64,000 nt of DNA from Nitrosomonas sp. Nm34. Lineage in GTDB: Bacteria > Pseudomonadota > Gammaproteobacteria > Burkholderiales > Nitrosomonadaceae. Below the pieces are notes generated by a model that did no database searches, had not been told where the DNA came from, and saw only the letters and a program-made list of their open reading frames with translations. A program made the position numbers and the translations under genes. This document shows positions 48,702-58,921 of this stretch, in pieces. The DNA lies in contig NZ_FORD01000001.1 of assembly GCF_900113925.1 (NCBI RefSeq), forward strand, positions 178,297 through 242,296, read 5' to 3'. Position 1 is the stretch's first letter, and every line of letters starts with the position of its first letter.

Positions 48702-49291
48702 TATGTCTCCTTTGTTAGGTACTATTTAAACATCAAGCATTGGATATTTTTTTGTAAAGCTTCCATGCTTGAATTTTGAACAACTCTATCCTTCGGCAAC
48801 ACCAGATTTGCACACACTCCTAATGTTATTGTGAGATCGCTCTGCTGATAGGTTATCTCCGCTATATAACTATTACTGACAACATATCAAGAATAAAATG
48901 AATTCATTATAGAGGCTCTCTGCAAAGTTTTGTATGTCGTAAGCTGTGATCATACCAGATACGGAAATAAAGTAGACGATAAAAGACATAACCAGCATGA
49001 TACACAACGGTGAAACATCGCACCCTAATTTCCGATTTTAAAATAGGGCATCTCTAAAAATTCATATTTGTGAGCATCCACTTCGCAGATTGCCTGTTTA
49101 CCCCGTCTCGTCATAATACTGCGTAGTTCACAAAAAATATTTCCTTGCCTATCTGTTATAGGCTGCATCAACATTTTTGGTTCTCGCCTTGTCTTGTTTA
49201 GAACTCTGAATTTTTCGAGGCGCCTAATAGTTAATTCAAGAGATAATCTGGTGAAAAGAGACAATTCTGTAAATTCTCTGCAAGATAGTTA
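48702..49291. other. Gap upstream of hpf without rpoN
   Basis: 590 bp with repeat copy B (49045-49226). No ORF of note. Confidence 0.6.
49045..49226 (+). repeat. Second inverted-repeat element family, copy B
   Basis: AGGGCATCTCTAAAAATTCA at the left and GAATTTTTCGAGGCGCCTA at the right, imperfect inverted repeats. Same orientation as copy A at 21057. Interior shares ATAGGCTRCWTCAACATTTTT and the TTCTCGCCTTGTCTTGTT block. Confidence 0.85.
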
Positions 49292-49546
49292 TCAAAAGAC
49301 AACTTCTTTGAACGGTGCATCAGGTGTCAGTATCTGTATTTTTTTAAGTTGTATCAGCTCAACCTGTTGTGACCCCTGCTCATTATCAATAATCAAAAAT
49401 TCTCGTTTTTCAGCAGTTGTTGCCATATCTTTTGCTTTACCTTCAAATATTTGCTCATCCCTTAAAATGAGTCTGACTTGATAGCCATACATACAAGCCA
49501 CTTCAATATAATCGTGCAGTTCACAATCAATGATCTGTTGTGTCAT
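49292..49546 (-). CDS. rof: Rho-binding antiterminator (Rof/YaeO family)
   Basis: 84 residues, close to E. coli Rof in length. IIDCELHDYIEVACMYGYQV and VELIQLKKIQILT follow the Rof pattern (CDDYDNLELAC.. and ..LRLDKITSF). Rof binds Rho and inhibits termination. Stands alone between a repeat element and a divergent OmpA gene. Family call is by pattern. Confidence 0.8.
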   Translation of the reverse strand: MTQQIIDCELHDYIEVACMYGYQVRLILRDEQIFEGKAKDMATTAEKREFLIIDNEQGSQQVELIQLKKIQILTPDAPFKEVVF

Positions 49547-49685
49547 AAATATTCAACCTTTTAAAATAATGAAAAACTGGTTTCAACGCTATCTACAGGA
49601 AATAATAGCGCACTCTATAAGATAATGAAGATTGAATTTTTTACTTCTTCTGCTACAGTACCGTTTATTCATGAGGGAGATATTT

Positions 49686-50354
49686 ATGAAATTTAGAATG
49701 ACAATTGCAACTCTTGTAACTTCGTTGACGCTCGGTGGCTGTGCCACCATGACGGAAACACAACGCGGTAGCTCACAAGGTGCCGCCATTGGTGCAGGTA
49801 CAGGAGCCGTGATTGGTGCAATCCTGGGTGGTGGCAAAGGTGCTGCCATTGGCGCAGGTTCCGGTGCTGTACTCGGTGCTGGAGCAGGTTACATATGGTC
49901 ACGAAGAATGGAAGAGCAAAAAAGACAAATGGAAGCAGCGACGGCCGGCACTGGGGTACAGGTATCGCAAACTCCTGATAACCGCTTGATGCTCAATATT
50001 CCGAGTGATATCTCATTCGACAGCGGGCGCGCAGATATTAAGCCCAATTTCAGGCCCATTCTCGATAGCTTCGCAACCAGTCTACTTAATAATCCTAATA
50101 CGACCATAATGATTGTGGGGCACACTGATAATACCGGTACGGATGCCATTAACAATCCTCTATCGGTTAATCGTGCTGCCAGTACACGTGATTACCTGGT
50201 CAGTCGTAATGTGCCAATTCGACGTATACAGATTGATGGCCGTGGCTCCTCTCAACCCATTGCTTCAAACGACACACCCTCTAATCGAGCTAAAAACCGG
50301 CGCGTGGAAATCTTTGTCATGGAGCAGCAGTCATCCCAGACTTCAACCCGATGA
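49686..50354 (+). CDS. OmpA-family lipoprotein (YiaD-like)
   Basis: 222 residues from ATG 49686 (GAGGGAGA site). Lipobox LTLGGC, then a glycine-zipper 2TM region (GAAIGAGTGAVIGAILGGG, repeated), and a C-terminal OmpA domain with FDSGRADIKPNF, VGHTDNTG, LSVNRAASTRDYL and NRRVEIFV. Likely anchors the outer membrane to peptidoglycan. Confidence 0.93.
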   Translation: MKFRMTIATLVTSLTLGGCATMTETQRGSSQGAAIGAGTGAVIGAILGGGKGAAIGAGSGAVLGAGAGYIWSRRMEEQKRQMEAATAGTGVQVSQTPDNRLMLNIPSDISFDSGRADIKPNFRPILDSFATSLLNNPNTTIMIVGHTDNTGTDAINNPLSVNRAASTRDYLVSRNVPIRRIQIDGRGSSQPIASNDTPSNRAKNRRVEIFVMEQQSSQTSTR

Positions 50355-50714
50355 TGGGATTAAAATCGTCGTAAAGTAGTCAGGATTGGGCAACCCTGAC
50401 TCGCCATTAAGGAAACCCAGATCCTGAATAGCTACCGAGCAAGATAAAGTGTAAGGCAAACGGAGTGCAGTAAACGAGAAAACGAACAGAGTGAGTTTCG
50501 CTAAAATGAGCAAAATTAGTTTCGTTAAAGCGAACTTTGCTCATTCCTTCACGTCACTTAACGTACCAGCCTACTGGTAAATGGCACTTATTCAGCATCT
50601 CATTGCAATCCCGACATATCATTTAATGCTTATAATGTGAGTAAGATTTCAAAAATAGTCTAACCATACTTACTATTATTTTCAGAAACATCATTCTAAA
50701 GAGTTGAGGAAGCT
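50355..50714. other. Intergenic, contains a hairpin
   Basis: Only notable structure is the inverted repeat at 50505-50545. No gene. Confidence 0.5.
50505..50545. repeat. Perfect 10-bp inverted repeat with nested stem
   Basis: AATGAGCAAA (50505-50514) and TTTGCTCATT (50536-50545) with GTTTCGTTAAAGCGAAC inside, which can pair further. Position between two plus-strand genes suggests a terminator or attenuator, but no T-run follows. Confidence 0.6.
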
Positions 50715-51668
50715 ATGACAGATTCAACAAATCGTAATGAAGAAGGCCGGGAAAAGGAAATATTGGAAAAACTGGTATTTTCCTCTTTGCAGGAGCAACG
50801 TCGCACGCGTTACTGGAGTATTTTTTTTAAATCACTGACTTTTATTTACCTTTATGTTCTGCTTTTCTGGGGATTAGGCTGGCTCGGGGAAGAATCTGTG
50901 GGAATTTCCGAAAGACATGCGGCACTCGTTGATTTACGTGGCGAAATCAAGCCTGATAGTATGGGAAGCGCTGATAATGTTAATGCAGCGCTGCAAAAAG
51001 CCTTTAAAGACAAAAATACAGCGGGAGTAATTCTACGAATCAACAGCCCAGGAGGAAGCCCGGTACAGGCAGGCTATATCAATGACGAAATTAGACGGTT
51101 ACGAACGGAGTATCCGCAAATTCCACTTTATGCCGTAGTAGAGGATATTTGCGCTTCTGGAGGTTACTATGCCGCGGTGGCTGCCGATAAAATCTTTGTG
51201 GACAAAGCAAGTATTGTTGGTTCCATCGGCGTCATTCTGGATAGTTTTGGTTTTACGGGCACTCTCGAAAAACTGGGTATTGAACGACGCCTGCTCACAG
51301 CTGGGGAAAATAAGAGTTTTCTGGATCCTTTTTCACCCACTGACCCCAAACAAAGAGAGCATGCCCAGAAAATGCTAGCTGAAATTCATCAGCAATTCAT
51401 ACAGGTGGTTCAACAAGGGAGAGGGGAACGCCTGAAGAATACAACAGAAATTTTCAGCGGCATGCTCTGGACAGGTCAAAAGAGCATAGACCTCGGCTTG
51501 GTCGATGCACTCGGCAGTGCCGAATATGTAGCGCGAGAAGTCATCCAAGTCGAACGTATCGTTGATTATACAACCAAAGAAGGATTAGCTGAGCATTTTG
51601 CCAAGCGTTTCGGCAAAATGACCGCCAATTTGCTAATTGGGACTGCGGAAAGCTGGCAGTTCCGATAA
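50715..51668 (+). CDS. S49-family membrane serine peptidase (SppA/SohB-like)
   Basis: 317 residues. N-terminal transmembrane segment (FIYLYVLLFWGLGWL), catalytic Ser in DICASGGYYAAVAADKI, catalytic Lys in TAGENKSFLDPF, and ILRINSPGGSPVQAG. Short-form SppA that degrades cleaved signal peptides or membrane proteins. GTTGAGGAAGCT precedes ATG 50715. Convergent with rfbD, 7 bp apart. Confidence 0.92.
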   Translation: MTDSTNRNEEGREKEILEKLVFSSLQEQRRTRYWSIFFKSLTFIYLYVLLFWGLGWLGEESVGISERHAALVDLRGEIKPDSMGSADNVNAALQKAFKDKNTAGVILRINSPGGSPVQAGYINDEIRRLRTEYPQIPLYAVVEDICASGGYYAAVAADKIFVDKASIVGSIGVILDSFGFTGTLEKLGIERRLLTAGENKSFLDPFSPTDPKQREHAQKMLAEIHQQFIQVVQQGRGERLKNTTEIFSGMLWTGQKSIDLGLVDALGSAEYVAREVIQVERIVDYTTKEGLAEHFAKRFGKMTANLLIGTAESWQFR

Positions 51669-51675
51669 CTTTGGC

Positions 51676-52572
51676 TTATTTCTCCAGTACCTCCATCAGC
51701 ATCCGGGCAACTCCTATTTGCCAGTGAGGCATATTCAGCCCAAAAGTGCAGCGGAATTTTTCAGTATTCAAGCGAGAGTTCAGCGGTCGTTTCGCAGCTG
51801 TGGCAAAGGCACGGCTGGGCACTGGCAGAATAGCTCCAGATTGAGTCTTGGTTGCCCAGCCGTGCTCTCTTGCAAAAGTAAGTACGAAGCGGGCATAACC
51901 ATACCAGGAAACCTCCCCGCCTGCGACCAGATGATAAAGTCCTGCTACCTCAGGCTGTTTCAATGCCTTTAAAATTGCGTGCGCCGTCACATCAGCGAGC
52001 AAGTCCGCTCCTGTCGGCGCACCAACCTGGTCATCAATGACAGTTAACTGATCACGGTCTTGCGCCAGACGCAGCATGGTTCTGGCAAAATTATTGCCGC
52101 GTGCCGCATAAACCCAGCTTGTCCGAAAAATCAAATGGTGGCAGCCAGCATTGCGAATAGCCTCTTCCCCCTGGAGTTTGGTTTGGCCATAAACATTCAA
52201 AGGGGAAGTCAAATCAGATTCAATCCATGGGCTATCACCGCTGCCATCAAAGACATAATCCGTAGAGTAGTGAACCAACCAGGCATCGATACGCTGCGCT
52301 TCCTGCGCTAAAATGGCCGCTGCTTCAACATTGATCTGGTACGCCAGATCGGGCTCGCTTTCAGCTCGGTCTACAGCAGTATACGCAACCGCATTAACGA
52401 TGACGTCTGGCATAATCGCACGTATGGTCTGCCTGATCCCTGCCGGATCAGCCAGATCACCACAATATGCTTGACTGGATCTATCCAATGCCACCACCTC
52501 ACCTAGCGGCTGGAGACTGCGCTGTAATTCCCAACCCACTTGCCCGTTTTTGCCGAATAACAATATCTTCAC
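51676..52572 (-). CDS. rfbD: dTDP-4-dehydrorhamnose reductase
   Basis: 298 residues. Final step to dTDP-L-rhamnose. [40 protein letters not shown], and YGQTKLQGE are present. Overlaps rfbB by 4 bases. rfbA and rfbC are not in the window. Confidence 0.95.
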   Translation of the reverse strand: MKILLFGKNGQVGWELQRSLQPLGEVVALDRSSQAYCGDLADPAGIRQTIRAIMPDVIVNAVAYTAVDRAESEPDLAYQINVEAAAILAQEAQRIDAWLVHYSTDYVFDGSGDSPWIESDLTSPLNVYGQTKLQGEEAIRNAGCHHLIFRTSWVYAARGNNFARTMLRLAQDRDQLTVIDDQVGAPTGADLLADVTAHAILKALKQPEVAGLYHLVAGGEVSWYGYARFVLTFAREHGWATKTQSGAILPVPSRAFATAAKRPLNSRLNTEKFRCTFGLNMPHWQIGVARMLMEVLEK

Positions 52573-53624
52573 CCGACATACTCCTGATAGTGAGATTCAA
52601 TCCATTTCCGATACTCGCCGGATTGTATATTGGCAACCCAGTCCTGATTATCCAGATACCACTTGACAGTTTTCCGAATGCCTGTTTCAAATGTTTCGAC
52701 TGGCCTCCAGCCTAAATCACGCTCGATTTTACGTGCATCAATGGCATAACGGCGATCATGACCTGGGCGATCTGCGACATATTTGATTAATTTGTGATAA
52801 TCAGCCGGATGAAGCTCATTGAGTAAATTGCAAATGATATGCACAATCTCTATATTCGGTTTCTCATTCCATCCGCCAATATTATAAGTTTCTCCTGGCA
52901 TACCAGCTTGCAGCACACGGCGAATCGCGCTGCAATGATCCTTCACGTAAAGCCAGTCACGGATCTGCTGACCGTCTCCATATACAGGTAATGGCTTACC
53001 AACCAGCGCATTCACGATCATTAAAGGAATAAGTTTTTCTGGAAATTGGAATGCACCATAATTGTTGGAACAATTTGTGATGAGCGTAGGTAAGCCGTAG
53101 GTATGGTGATAAGCACGAACCAGTTGATCACTGGAAGCCTTGCTGGCGGAATAAGGGCTATTTGGCTGATAAGGATGAGTTTCTGTGAAAGCAGGCGCAT
53201 CTTTAGAGAGGGAACCATACACTTCATCCGTTGAAACATGAAGAAAACGGAAACCCCGTTGAATTTCCCCTTTCTGCTCTTTCCAGTAACGATAAGCTGT
53301 GTCCAGTAACCTGAAAGTACCCACAATATTCGTCTGAATAAACGCTTCCGGTTCATGGATGGAGCGATCAACATGGCTTTCTGCTGCGAAATGAATGATG
53401 GCACGAGGATGATATTGCCGAAGCAAGGTAGCTATTTTCTGTTGATCATTAATATCACCGCGTACAAAAATATGCCGCGAATCTCCTTCTAGTGAAGCCA
53501 AATTCTGCAGATTGCCTGCGTAAGTCAATTTATCTAAATTAATTACGGGCTCATCCGATTGTGCCAGCCAGTCGAGTATAAAATTTGCTCCGATAAATCC
53601 TGCTCCACCCGTTACAAGAATCAT
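52569..53624 (-). CDS. rfbB: dTDP-glucose 4,6-dehydratase
   Basis: 351 residues. NAD fold [24 protein letters not shown] with the Thr-Asp-Glu catalytic triad, [12 protein letters not shown] with Tyr/Lys, and [13 protein letters not shown]. Converts dTDP-glucose to the 4-keto-6-deoxy sugar used by rfbC/D for rhamnose. Confidence 0.97.
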   Translation of the reverse strand: MILVTGGAGFIGANFILDWLAQSDEPVINLDKLTYAGNLQNLASLEGDSRHIFVRGDINDQQKIATLLRQYHPRAIIHFAAESHVDRSIHEPEAFIQTNIVGTFRLLDTAYRYWKEQKGEIQRGFRFLHVSTDEVYGSLSKDAPAFTETHPYQPNSPYSASKASSDQLVRAYHHTYGLPTLITNCSNNYGAFQFPEKLIPLMIVNALVGKPLPVYGDGQQIRDWLYVKDHCSAIRRVLQAGMPGETYNIGGWNEKPNIEIVHIICNLLNELHPADYHKLIKYVADRPGHDRRYAIDARKIERDLGWRPVETFETGIRKTVKWYLDNQDWVANIQSGEYRKWIESHYQEYVG

Positions 53625-53664
53625 GTCTTTTTCCGAAAATTGTTTGAAACGTTATTTTGATTAC

Positions 53665-55026
53665 TTAATCGACCTTATGTGGCTGCCATGTCAGCACCCA
53701 TCCCAACTCTCCCGGCAATGCCTGAAAAGCACAATCCACCCCAATGCCAGGCACCCAGACGAGTTGTTCGCCACTGAAAAGTAACGGTAGCGTACCACGC
53801 TCCCATGGCGGCAGCGCAGCTTCTTGCAGCATCTTTTTTAAGCTGCGACGGGGACGTTTGCAGTCAGGTTGAAATCGCTCTCCTCCCGCGCGCAAGCGGA
53901 CAGTGACAGGCTGCTTAATCAGCTCAGTCGGGTTGATTCCCATACCCTGCTGTTGACCCCATTCAATCGTTCCACTCAAAGGCTCAATCACCCAGCGATA
54001 TTCTCCGCGCCATACCAGAGGAACATTTATCACGGATGGTATACGTTTTGATTGAATATTAACCAAGCCTTTGAAACATCGTATCTCTACTTCGCCAAAA
54101 ACAAGATGAAGTTTAGTATCAGTTTTTGCCGACAATAATTGCCGCAAGATTTCTTCAAGTTTTAGGGAATTGGGCTGGATTGCTCCGTGCTGCGAGAACA
54201 GATAGCGCAACAGATTCTTGGCGCGAGAAAAACTGAGCTGGCGCAAACCATCCAGGTGAAGTTTCCCGGCTGTCATAGCGCATTGGCTATCAATCCCGGC
54301 AAGCTCATCCAATAAGTGAGCCGCCTCACCAAGATAATGGCTGGCACGTGAGCATGTCTCCCGGTAAGCAGGAAAGCGCTGCTCCAGCAGCGGAAAAATA
54401 ACATGTCGCAGAAAATTGCGATTGTATGCCGTGTCGCTATTACTCTCGTCATCCACCCAGCTAAGGTGATGCTGCCGTGCATACTGCAGGATGGTTTCGC
54501 GTGAAACATTCAGCAGAGGGCGTAATAGCCGAATCGCCCTCCTGGAAGCAAGCTTCCTCACCACGGGCATTCCCGCCAGACCCTTAACACCCGCACCACG
54601 CAGAAGCTGTAACAGCAAAGTTTCAGCTTGATCATCCTGATGATGCGCCAGCACAATATAATCAGCTCCAATACTGTTAAATACCTGATAACGTGCCTGC
54701 CTGGCTGCAGTCTCAAGGCTAACCTGAGGTACTTTCTGGACTTTTAAACGGAAAATCTCAATAGGAATACCCAACGCGCCGCATTGATTCTGGCAGAAAT
54801 CACTCCATTGGCCTGCATAAGCACTGATGCCATGTTCAACATGCACGGCGGAAAGCCTGAATCTCATCGAGCTTGACAATGTATGAAGCAAATGCAGCAG
54901 CACCACCGAGTCAACGCCGCCACTTAGCGCAACCACTAAATGATCTTTTCCGCCCACCTGCGCACGCAGGATGCATTCAACCCATTCAAGAATGGTGTTC
55001 GGCCTTGACTTCCTTAAATTTGCCAT
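53665..55026 (-). CDS. tilS: tRNA(Ile)-lysidine synthase
   Basis: 453 residues. Modifies C34 of the AUA-reading tRNA-Ile to lysidine. PP-loop [51 protein letters not shown], and C-terminal [21 protein letters not shown]. The start at 55026 overlaps accA by 41 bp. Confidence 0.95.
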   Translation of the reverse strand: MANLRKSRPNTILEWVECILRAQVGGKDHLVVALSGGVDSVVLLHLLHTLSSSMRFRLSAVHVEHGISAYAGQWSDFCQNQCGALGIPIEIFRLKVQKVPQVSLETAARQARYQVFNSIGADYIVLAHHQDDQAETLLLQLLRGAGVKGLAGMPVVRKLASRRAIRLLRPLLNVSRETILQYARQHHLSWVDDESNSDTAYNRNFLRHVIFPLLEQRFPAYRETCSRASHYLGEAAHLLDELAGIDSQCAMTAGKLHLDGLRQLSFSRAKNLLRYLFSQHGAIQPNSLKLEEILRQLLSAKTDTKLHLVFGEVEIRCFKGLVNIQSKRIPSVINVPLVWRGEYRWVIEPLSGTIEWGQQQGMGINPTELIKQPVTVRLRAGGERFQPDCKRPRRSLKKMLQEAALPPWERGTLPLLFSGEQLVWVPGIGVDCAFQALPGELGWVLTWQPHKVD

Positions 55027-55963
55027 ACCCCATTAATCGATTAAAACGCTTCTGCAGCAGCATTTCATACGGCAGAACCTGCAGCTTTCTTAAGGTATCC
55101 TGCAAAGCGCTTTTGACTGAATACATGATAGCAGCGTAATCGCGATGTGCCCCGCCAATCGGCTCACTGATAACAGTATCGATCAGCTCCAGTTCTTTCA
55201 GGCGATCCGCGGTAATACCCATAATTTCTGCGGCTTCGGACGATTTATCTGCACTCTTCCAAAGAATTGAAGCACACCCTTCCGGGGAAATAACCGAGTA
55301 AGTGGCATACTGCAGCATCATGACAGCATCCCCAACCGCAACAGCCAGCGCACCACCTGAACCTCCTTCACCGATTACGATAGATATAATAGGCACTTTC
55401 AGTTCAGCCATTACGTAGAGATTCTTCCCGATTGCTTCGGATTGTCCGCGTTCTTCAGCATCAATTCCTGGATAAGCACCTGGCGTATCGATAAAAGTGA
55501 TCAGTGGCAGCGAAAATTTCTCTGCGAGGCGCATTAACCTCAATGCCTTGCGATAGCCTTCTGGTTTTGGCATTCCGAAATTACGGTAAATTTTCTCTTT
55601 GGTATCACGACCTTTTTGATGGCCGATTACCATCACAGGCTGCTGGTTAAAATGGGCTAATCCTCCCACAATCGCATGATCGTCGGCAAAATGGCGATCT
55701 CCATGTAACTCTTCAAAATCAGTGAATAAAGACTGAATATAATCAAGTGTATAGGGACGCTGCGGATGACGTGCTACCTGAGAAATCTGCCAAGGAGTGA
55801 GCTTAGCATAGACATTTTTGGTGAGCGCCTGGCTTTTTGCCTGTAATTTAGCAATTTCAGCTGAAATATCCAGTGCTGAATTATCCTGGGCAAAGCGCAG
55901 TTGCTCGATCTTCTCTTCAAATTCCTCGATACCTTTTTCAAAATCCAGAAAAATCGTTTTCAT
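54986..55963 (-). CDS. accA: Acetyl-CoA carboxylase carboxyltransferase alpha subunit
   Basis: 325 residues from ATG 55963 ([16 protein letters not shown]), the family start. First committed step of fatty acid synthesis. Typical [49 protein letters not shown] and [10 protein letters not shown] motifs. Overlaps tilS. Confidence 0.96.
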   Translation of the reverse strand: MKTIFLDFEKGIEEFEEKIEQLRFAQDNSALDISAEIAKLQAKSQALTKNVYAKLTPWQISQVARHPQRPYTLDYIQSLFTDFEELHGDRHFADDHAIVGGLAHFNQQPVMVIGHQKGRDTKEKIYRNFGMPKPEGYRKALRLMRLAEKFSLPLITFIDTPGAYPGIDAEERGQSEAIGKNLYVMAELKVPIISIVIGEGGSGGALAVAVGDAVMMLQYATYSVISPEGCASILWKSADKSSEAAEIMGITADRLKELELIDTVISEPIGGAHRDYAAIMYSVKSALQDTLRKLQVLPYEMLLQKRFNRLMGYGKFKEVKAEHHS

Positions 55964-56210
55964 GAAAGCTTGCAAGTAACTCTAAAAGCAGGATGATACA
56001 GGATCTGAAGGAACTTCTGCATAGTAAGGATAGGCACAAGTACTTGCCTCCATGTGCTGAAAATTACTTTTGCATATGAATCAGTAATGTTGTTAAATAT
56101 TTTATACCCTATCCCGACCAAAAATAGCGGTAGCAGAGCCCGCTTAATTATCCATGCGCCTGCTTTACCAGAGAAACCAAGCCCTGGTTCAGTGCCAACT
56201 CCGAAACGAA

Positions 56211-56235
56211 GGCGATGCGGGTTAGCGCTATCGCC
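56211..56235 (-). terminator. Hairpin just after the cupredoxin-propeller gene
   Basis: GGCGAT and ATCGCC flank a 13-base loop 14 bp beyond the stop. No clear T-run follows, so terminator function is uncertain. Confidence 0.35.
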
Positions 56236-56248
56236 TCACGCTACCTCA

Positions 56249-58117
56249 CTACTGAATTGGATGACGCTGCGCTTCAGTTAGTTGATCGCTCCAGGAAGCG
56301 GGTAAATTTTGCACCCAGCCATTGTAAACCAGCGGAATCGGCAGTATACCTTGTCCACCCATTCCCGGATTACCTGTTATAGGATCATCTCTAAGGGTTG
56401 CCTCGGAAGCAAAGAGCCCTACACTACCGACAATACTCGCATCTGACGGATCACCATCAGCGTTTGGATCGGGATCCACCACTAACAGTCTATTTGAGAA
56501 TTTGCTGGATACATAAGCATAGTACCCACCACCTTGCTTGGCGCCATACTGCACGCCATGGCAGCCTGGATCACACGGCAGCATTTTTACTGCTGTATCT
56601 GTCGTCGCCAGGCCTGGCCTGGTATCGATGATGGTAATCGTTCCACTCAGGGCATTGGCTGTCACCATGTTTTTCCCATCAGGAGATACCGGTGTCTGAA
56701 TCGGCCATGCTCCCACAGGGCCTGAAGCAGCGCCTGACAAAGGATTGTAGTTTTCCAGCAGGTTAATATGCTTGATGACGGTATGTGTACTCATATCGAC
56801 TGCCGTAATCGTGTTGTCAAACATGTTCGCGACATAAAATTTACCGGCATTCGGCAGCATACCAACCGCCACTGGATGGCTAAATTCACCACTTACCGGC
56901 ACAATGGCTTCAATGACATTAGTCCTGAAGTTGTATTGCGTGGTGTCGCCGCTGATCACATTGGGCGTCACCATATGTTTGCCGTCATGGCTCATCCAAT
57001 GACCATGCGGCGTACCGCGGCCAATATCGATGCGGCGCAGCACCTCGGTTGCAAGAGGCGCCAGCTCCATCACAGAATCTGTGCGGCTGTCACCGTTATT
57101 GGTGATGTGAATCCGATCATTATCGGTCAAAGTCATCACATGCGCAGGCGATTCACCGACAGACACATTCCGAATCAATGTCCCCGTTTGGCGATCATAA
57201 ACAGCCAGTTTACTATCAAACCATTGGGTCGCATAAATAACATTCTGGTCCTTATCAGTCCATAAATTGTGCGGATTATTCATATCGATCGATGGTAAGG
57301 CTACTTTGCGTGTCACTTGCCAGTTGGCCCCATCAATCGCCGACACCGTACCCGGCTTGGATTTCCCTGCGGTGGTTTCAAACTGGGTGGCGACCCATAC
57401 TTCACCTACTGCAGGGATCGCTGGTTTGCTGAGCGCTTCCAGTGTCAGATCATTCCCATAACGAGCATTCAGAGCACTGGCTAAATTAACGGTACTTCCA
57501 TCGATGTGTACATCCATGTTTGGGTAAGTAACACGCCAAGGCGTACTACTGGCATAGTTCTGCCAGTTGACAGGATTGGTCGCAATGAAAAAGGTGCGTA
57601 GCAATCGTGTTGCCAGGTCGCTGCTGCTGGAAAAACTTTCTCCCGTAATCATACTGAGCGAGGAACCCAGATCCAAACCGGCGGTAGCTGGATCATCCAC
57701 AATCACCGCACCAAACATGTAAGGATGAATACTACAGACGAAAATATACAAACCTGGAGTAGTCAGCGTCACATCGTCGCCTCCCTTTCTCGGCTCAGTA
57801 TTAAAGGGCATGCCAGCGGCTCCGGTAGGATAAACCAGACTGGTTCTGGTATGAACGGTATTTGAATCACCCGAGAATTTAACTCGCACACCCGGGGTAG
57901 CAACTGCAATCGAGCGGTTACCTTCTAGCTCAGCCCCAGTATCAAACCAGCGGCCGGCATTATCAGTAAGCTCAAATCTAATCTCACTATCGCGATCATC
58001 ACTGTCGCGATCATCATTATCGCGGGCAAAAGTATTATTTATAAATAGAACAATCAGAATTGCTGCAAATAAACCGATAATTTTCCCCGCCTTTTGAGCT
58101 GATGATATAGCTATCAT
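56249..58117 (-). CDS. Exported cupredoxin / beta-propeller (YncE-like) protein
   Basis: 622 residues. Signal anchor at 11-31, then an acidic RDNDDRDSDDRDSE stretch. Residues 45-145 form a cupredoxin with type 1 copper ligands His89, Cys128, His131 and Met134 (in VCSIHPYMFG). A helical spacer leads into a YVTN/YncE-type propeller (about 235-560: VSAIDGANWQVTRKV; LAVYDRQTGTLIRNV; ITAVDMSTHTVIKHI; ITIIDTRPG). Blade entries carry His residues (283, 326, 371, 373, 414, 520), which could line the central channel. Electron transfer or metal handling in the periplasm is inferred. No named family recognised. Confidence 0.82.
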   Translation of the reverse strand: MIAISSAQKAGKIIGLFAAILIVLFINNTFARDNDDRDSDDRDSEIRFELTDNAGRWFDTGAELEGNRSIAVATPGVRVKFSGDSNTVHTRTSLVYPTGAAGMPFNTEPRKGGDDVTLTTPGLYIFVCSIHPYMFGAVIVDDPATAGLDLGSSLSMITGESFSSSSDLATRLLRTFFIATNPVNWQNYASSTPWRVTYPNMDVHIDGSTVNLASALNARYGNDLTLEALSKPAIPAVGEVWVATQFETTAGKSKPGTVSAIDGANWQVTRKVALPSIDMNNPHNLWTDKDQNVIYATQWFDSKLAVYDRQTGTLIRNVSVGESPAHVMTLTDNDRIHITNNGDSRTDSVMELAPLATEVLRRIDIGRGTPHGHWMSHDGKHMVTPNVISGDTTQYNFRTNVIEAIVPVSGEFSHPVAVGMLPNAGKFYVANMFDNTITAVDMSTHTVIKHINLLENYNPLSGAASGPVGAWPIQTPVSPDGKNMVTANALSGTITIIDTRPGLATTDTAVKMLPCDPGCHGVQYGAKQGGGYYAYVSSKFSNRLLVVDPDPNADGDPSDASIVGSVGLFASEATLRDDPITGNPGMGGQGILPIPLVYNGWVQNLPASWSDQLTEAQRHPIQ

Positions 58118-58671
58118 AAATTGTCAATCTCCTTATATTTTATTAATAACTATTCTTTCTTCAGCCAATGGATAAGCAATCTGGCATAGAGAAAACCTGT
58201 GACTGGAAAGAGTAAGCAAATAATGCGCTATGATTCACATTACAATAAAAACGACCTCGTCATCTTGAATGTCTATACAAAGCTTTTTTATATGCAATAT
58301 TTATGCCAAAGAATATTATAGTTACTAATCAATTACTTACATTAGAACCTTAGAAGAAAAGTCGGGATAAATGTCGCCAATAATTAATTAATTTTTTTAC
58401 AAACACATGAGCTGCTTATAACAATAAGTTTTTAACATGTTTTTCTATGTCTATTATTAGAAACATGTTTTTTTATATTTAATAAATAATTTATTATTTT
58501 CAATAGCTTTATTTTGTCGCCAATTAGAAACACACTATAGAAAATGTCTGAATTGATCGTTTTACAATGACTAAAGTATTACGAATAGAATGTTCTATTC
58601 TAAAAAAGTGAAATATCAGCCCGAAAACATGTGAGGAAAGTTTTATTAATGGAACAGATCTTTATTTACCT
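58118..58671. other. AT-rich upstream region with an 18-bp palindrome
   Basis: Very AT-rich. GAATAGAA-TG-TTCTATTC at 58583-58600 is a perfect palindrome that could be an operator. No gene seen. Confidence 0.5.
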
Positions 58672-58776
58672 ATTTCCATTTCTAAACTAAAACTGACTTT
58701 GTCGGCTTTACCTTGCCGTATTTTTATATTGTCTGTGGCTTGCCTTCACATTATTTACGTCATTTTTGATTTGGAA
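58672..58776 (-). repeat. MITE-like palindromic element, copy 12
   Basis: ATTTCCATTTCTAAACTAAA to ATTTTTGATTTGGAAG, reverse orientation. It carries a short extra ATTATTTACG segment in the right arm. Confidence 0.85.
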
Positions 58777-58921
58777 GTCGAATAACAACGGATAACCGAG
58801 AAAGGATCGCAAGGACCAGAGCCAGCCTCTGCGTCTGCGATCCAGACATAAGTATATTGTTCTTCCGAAAGTATGCTCGTGCCTTTACTACCCTATGCAT
58901 AAACAGAAAGTGGGAAATCTG

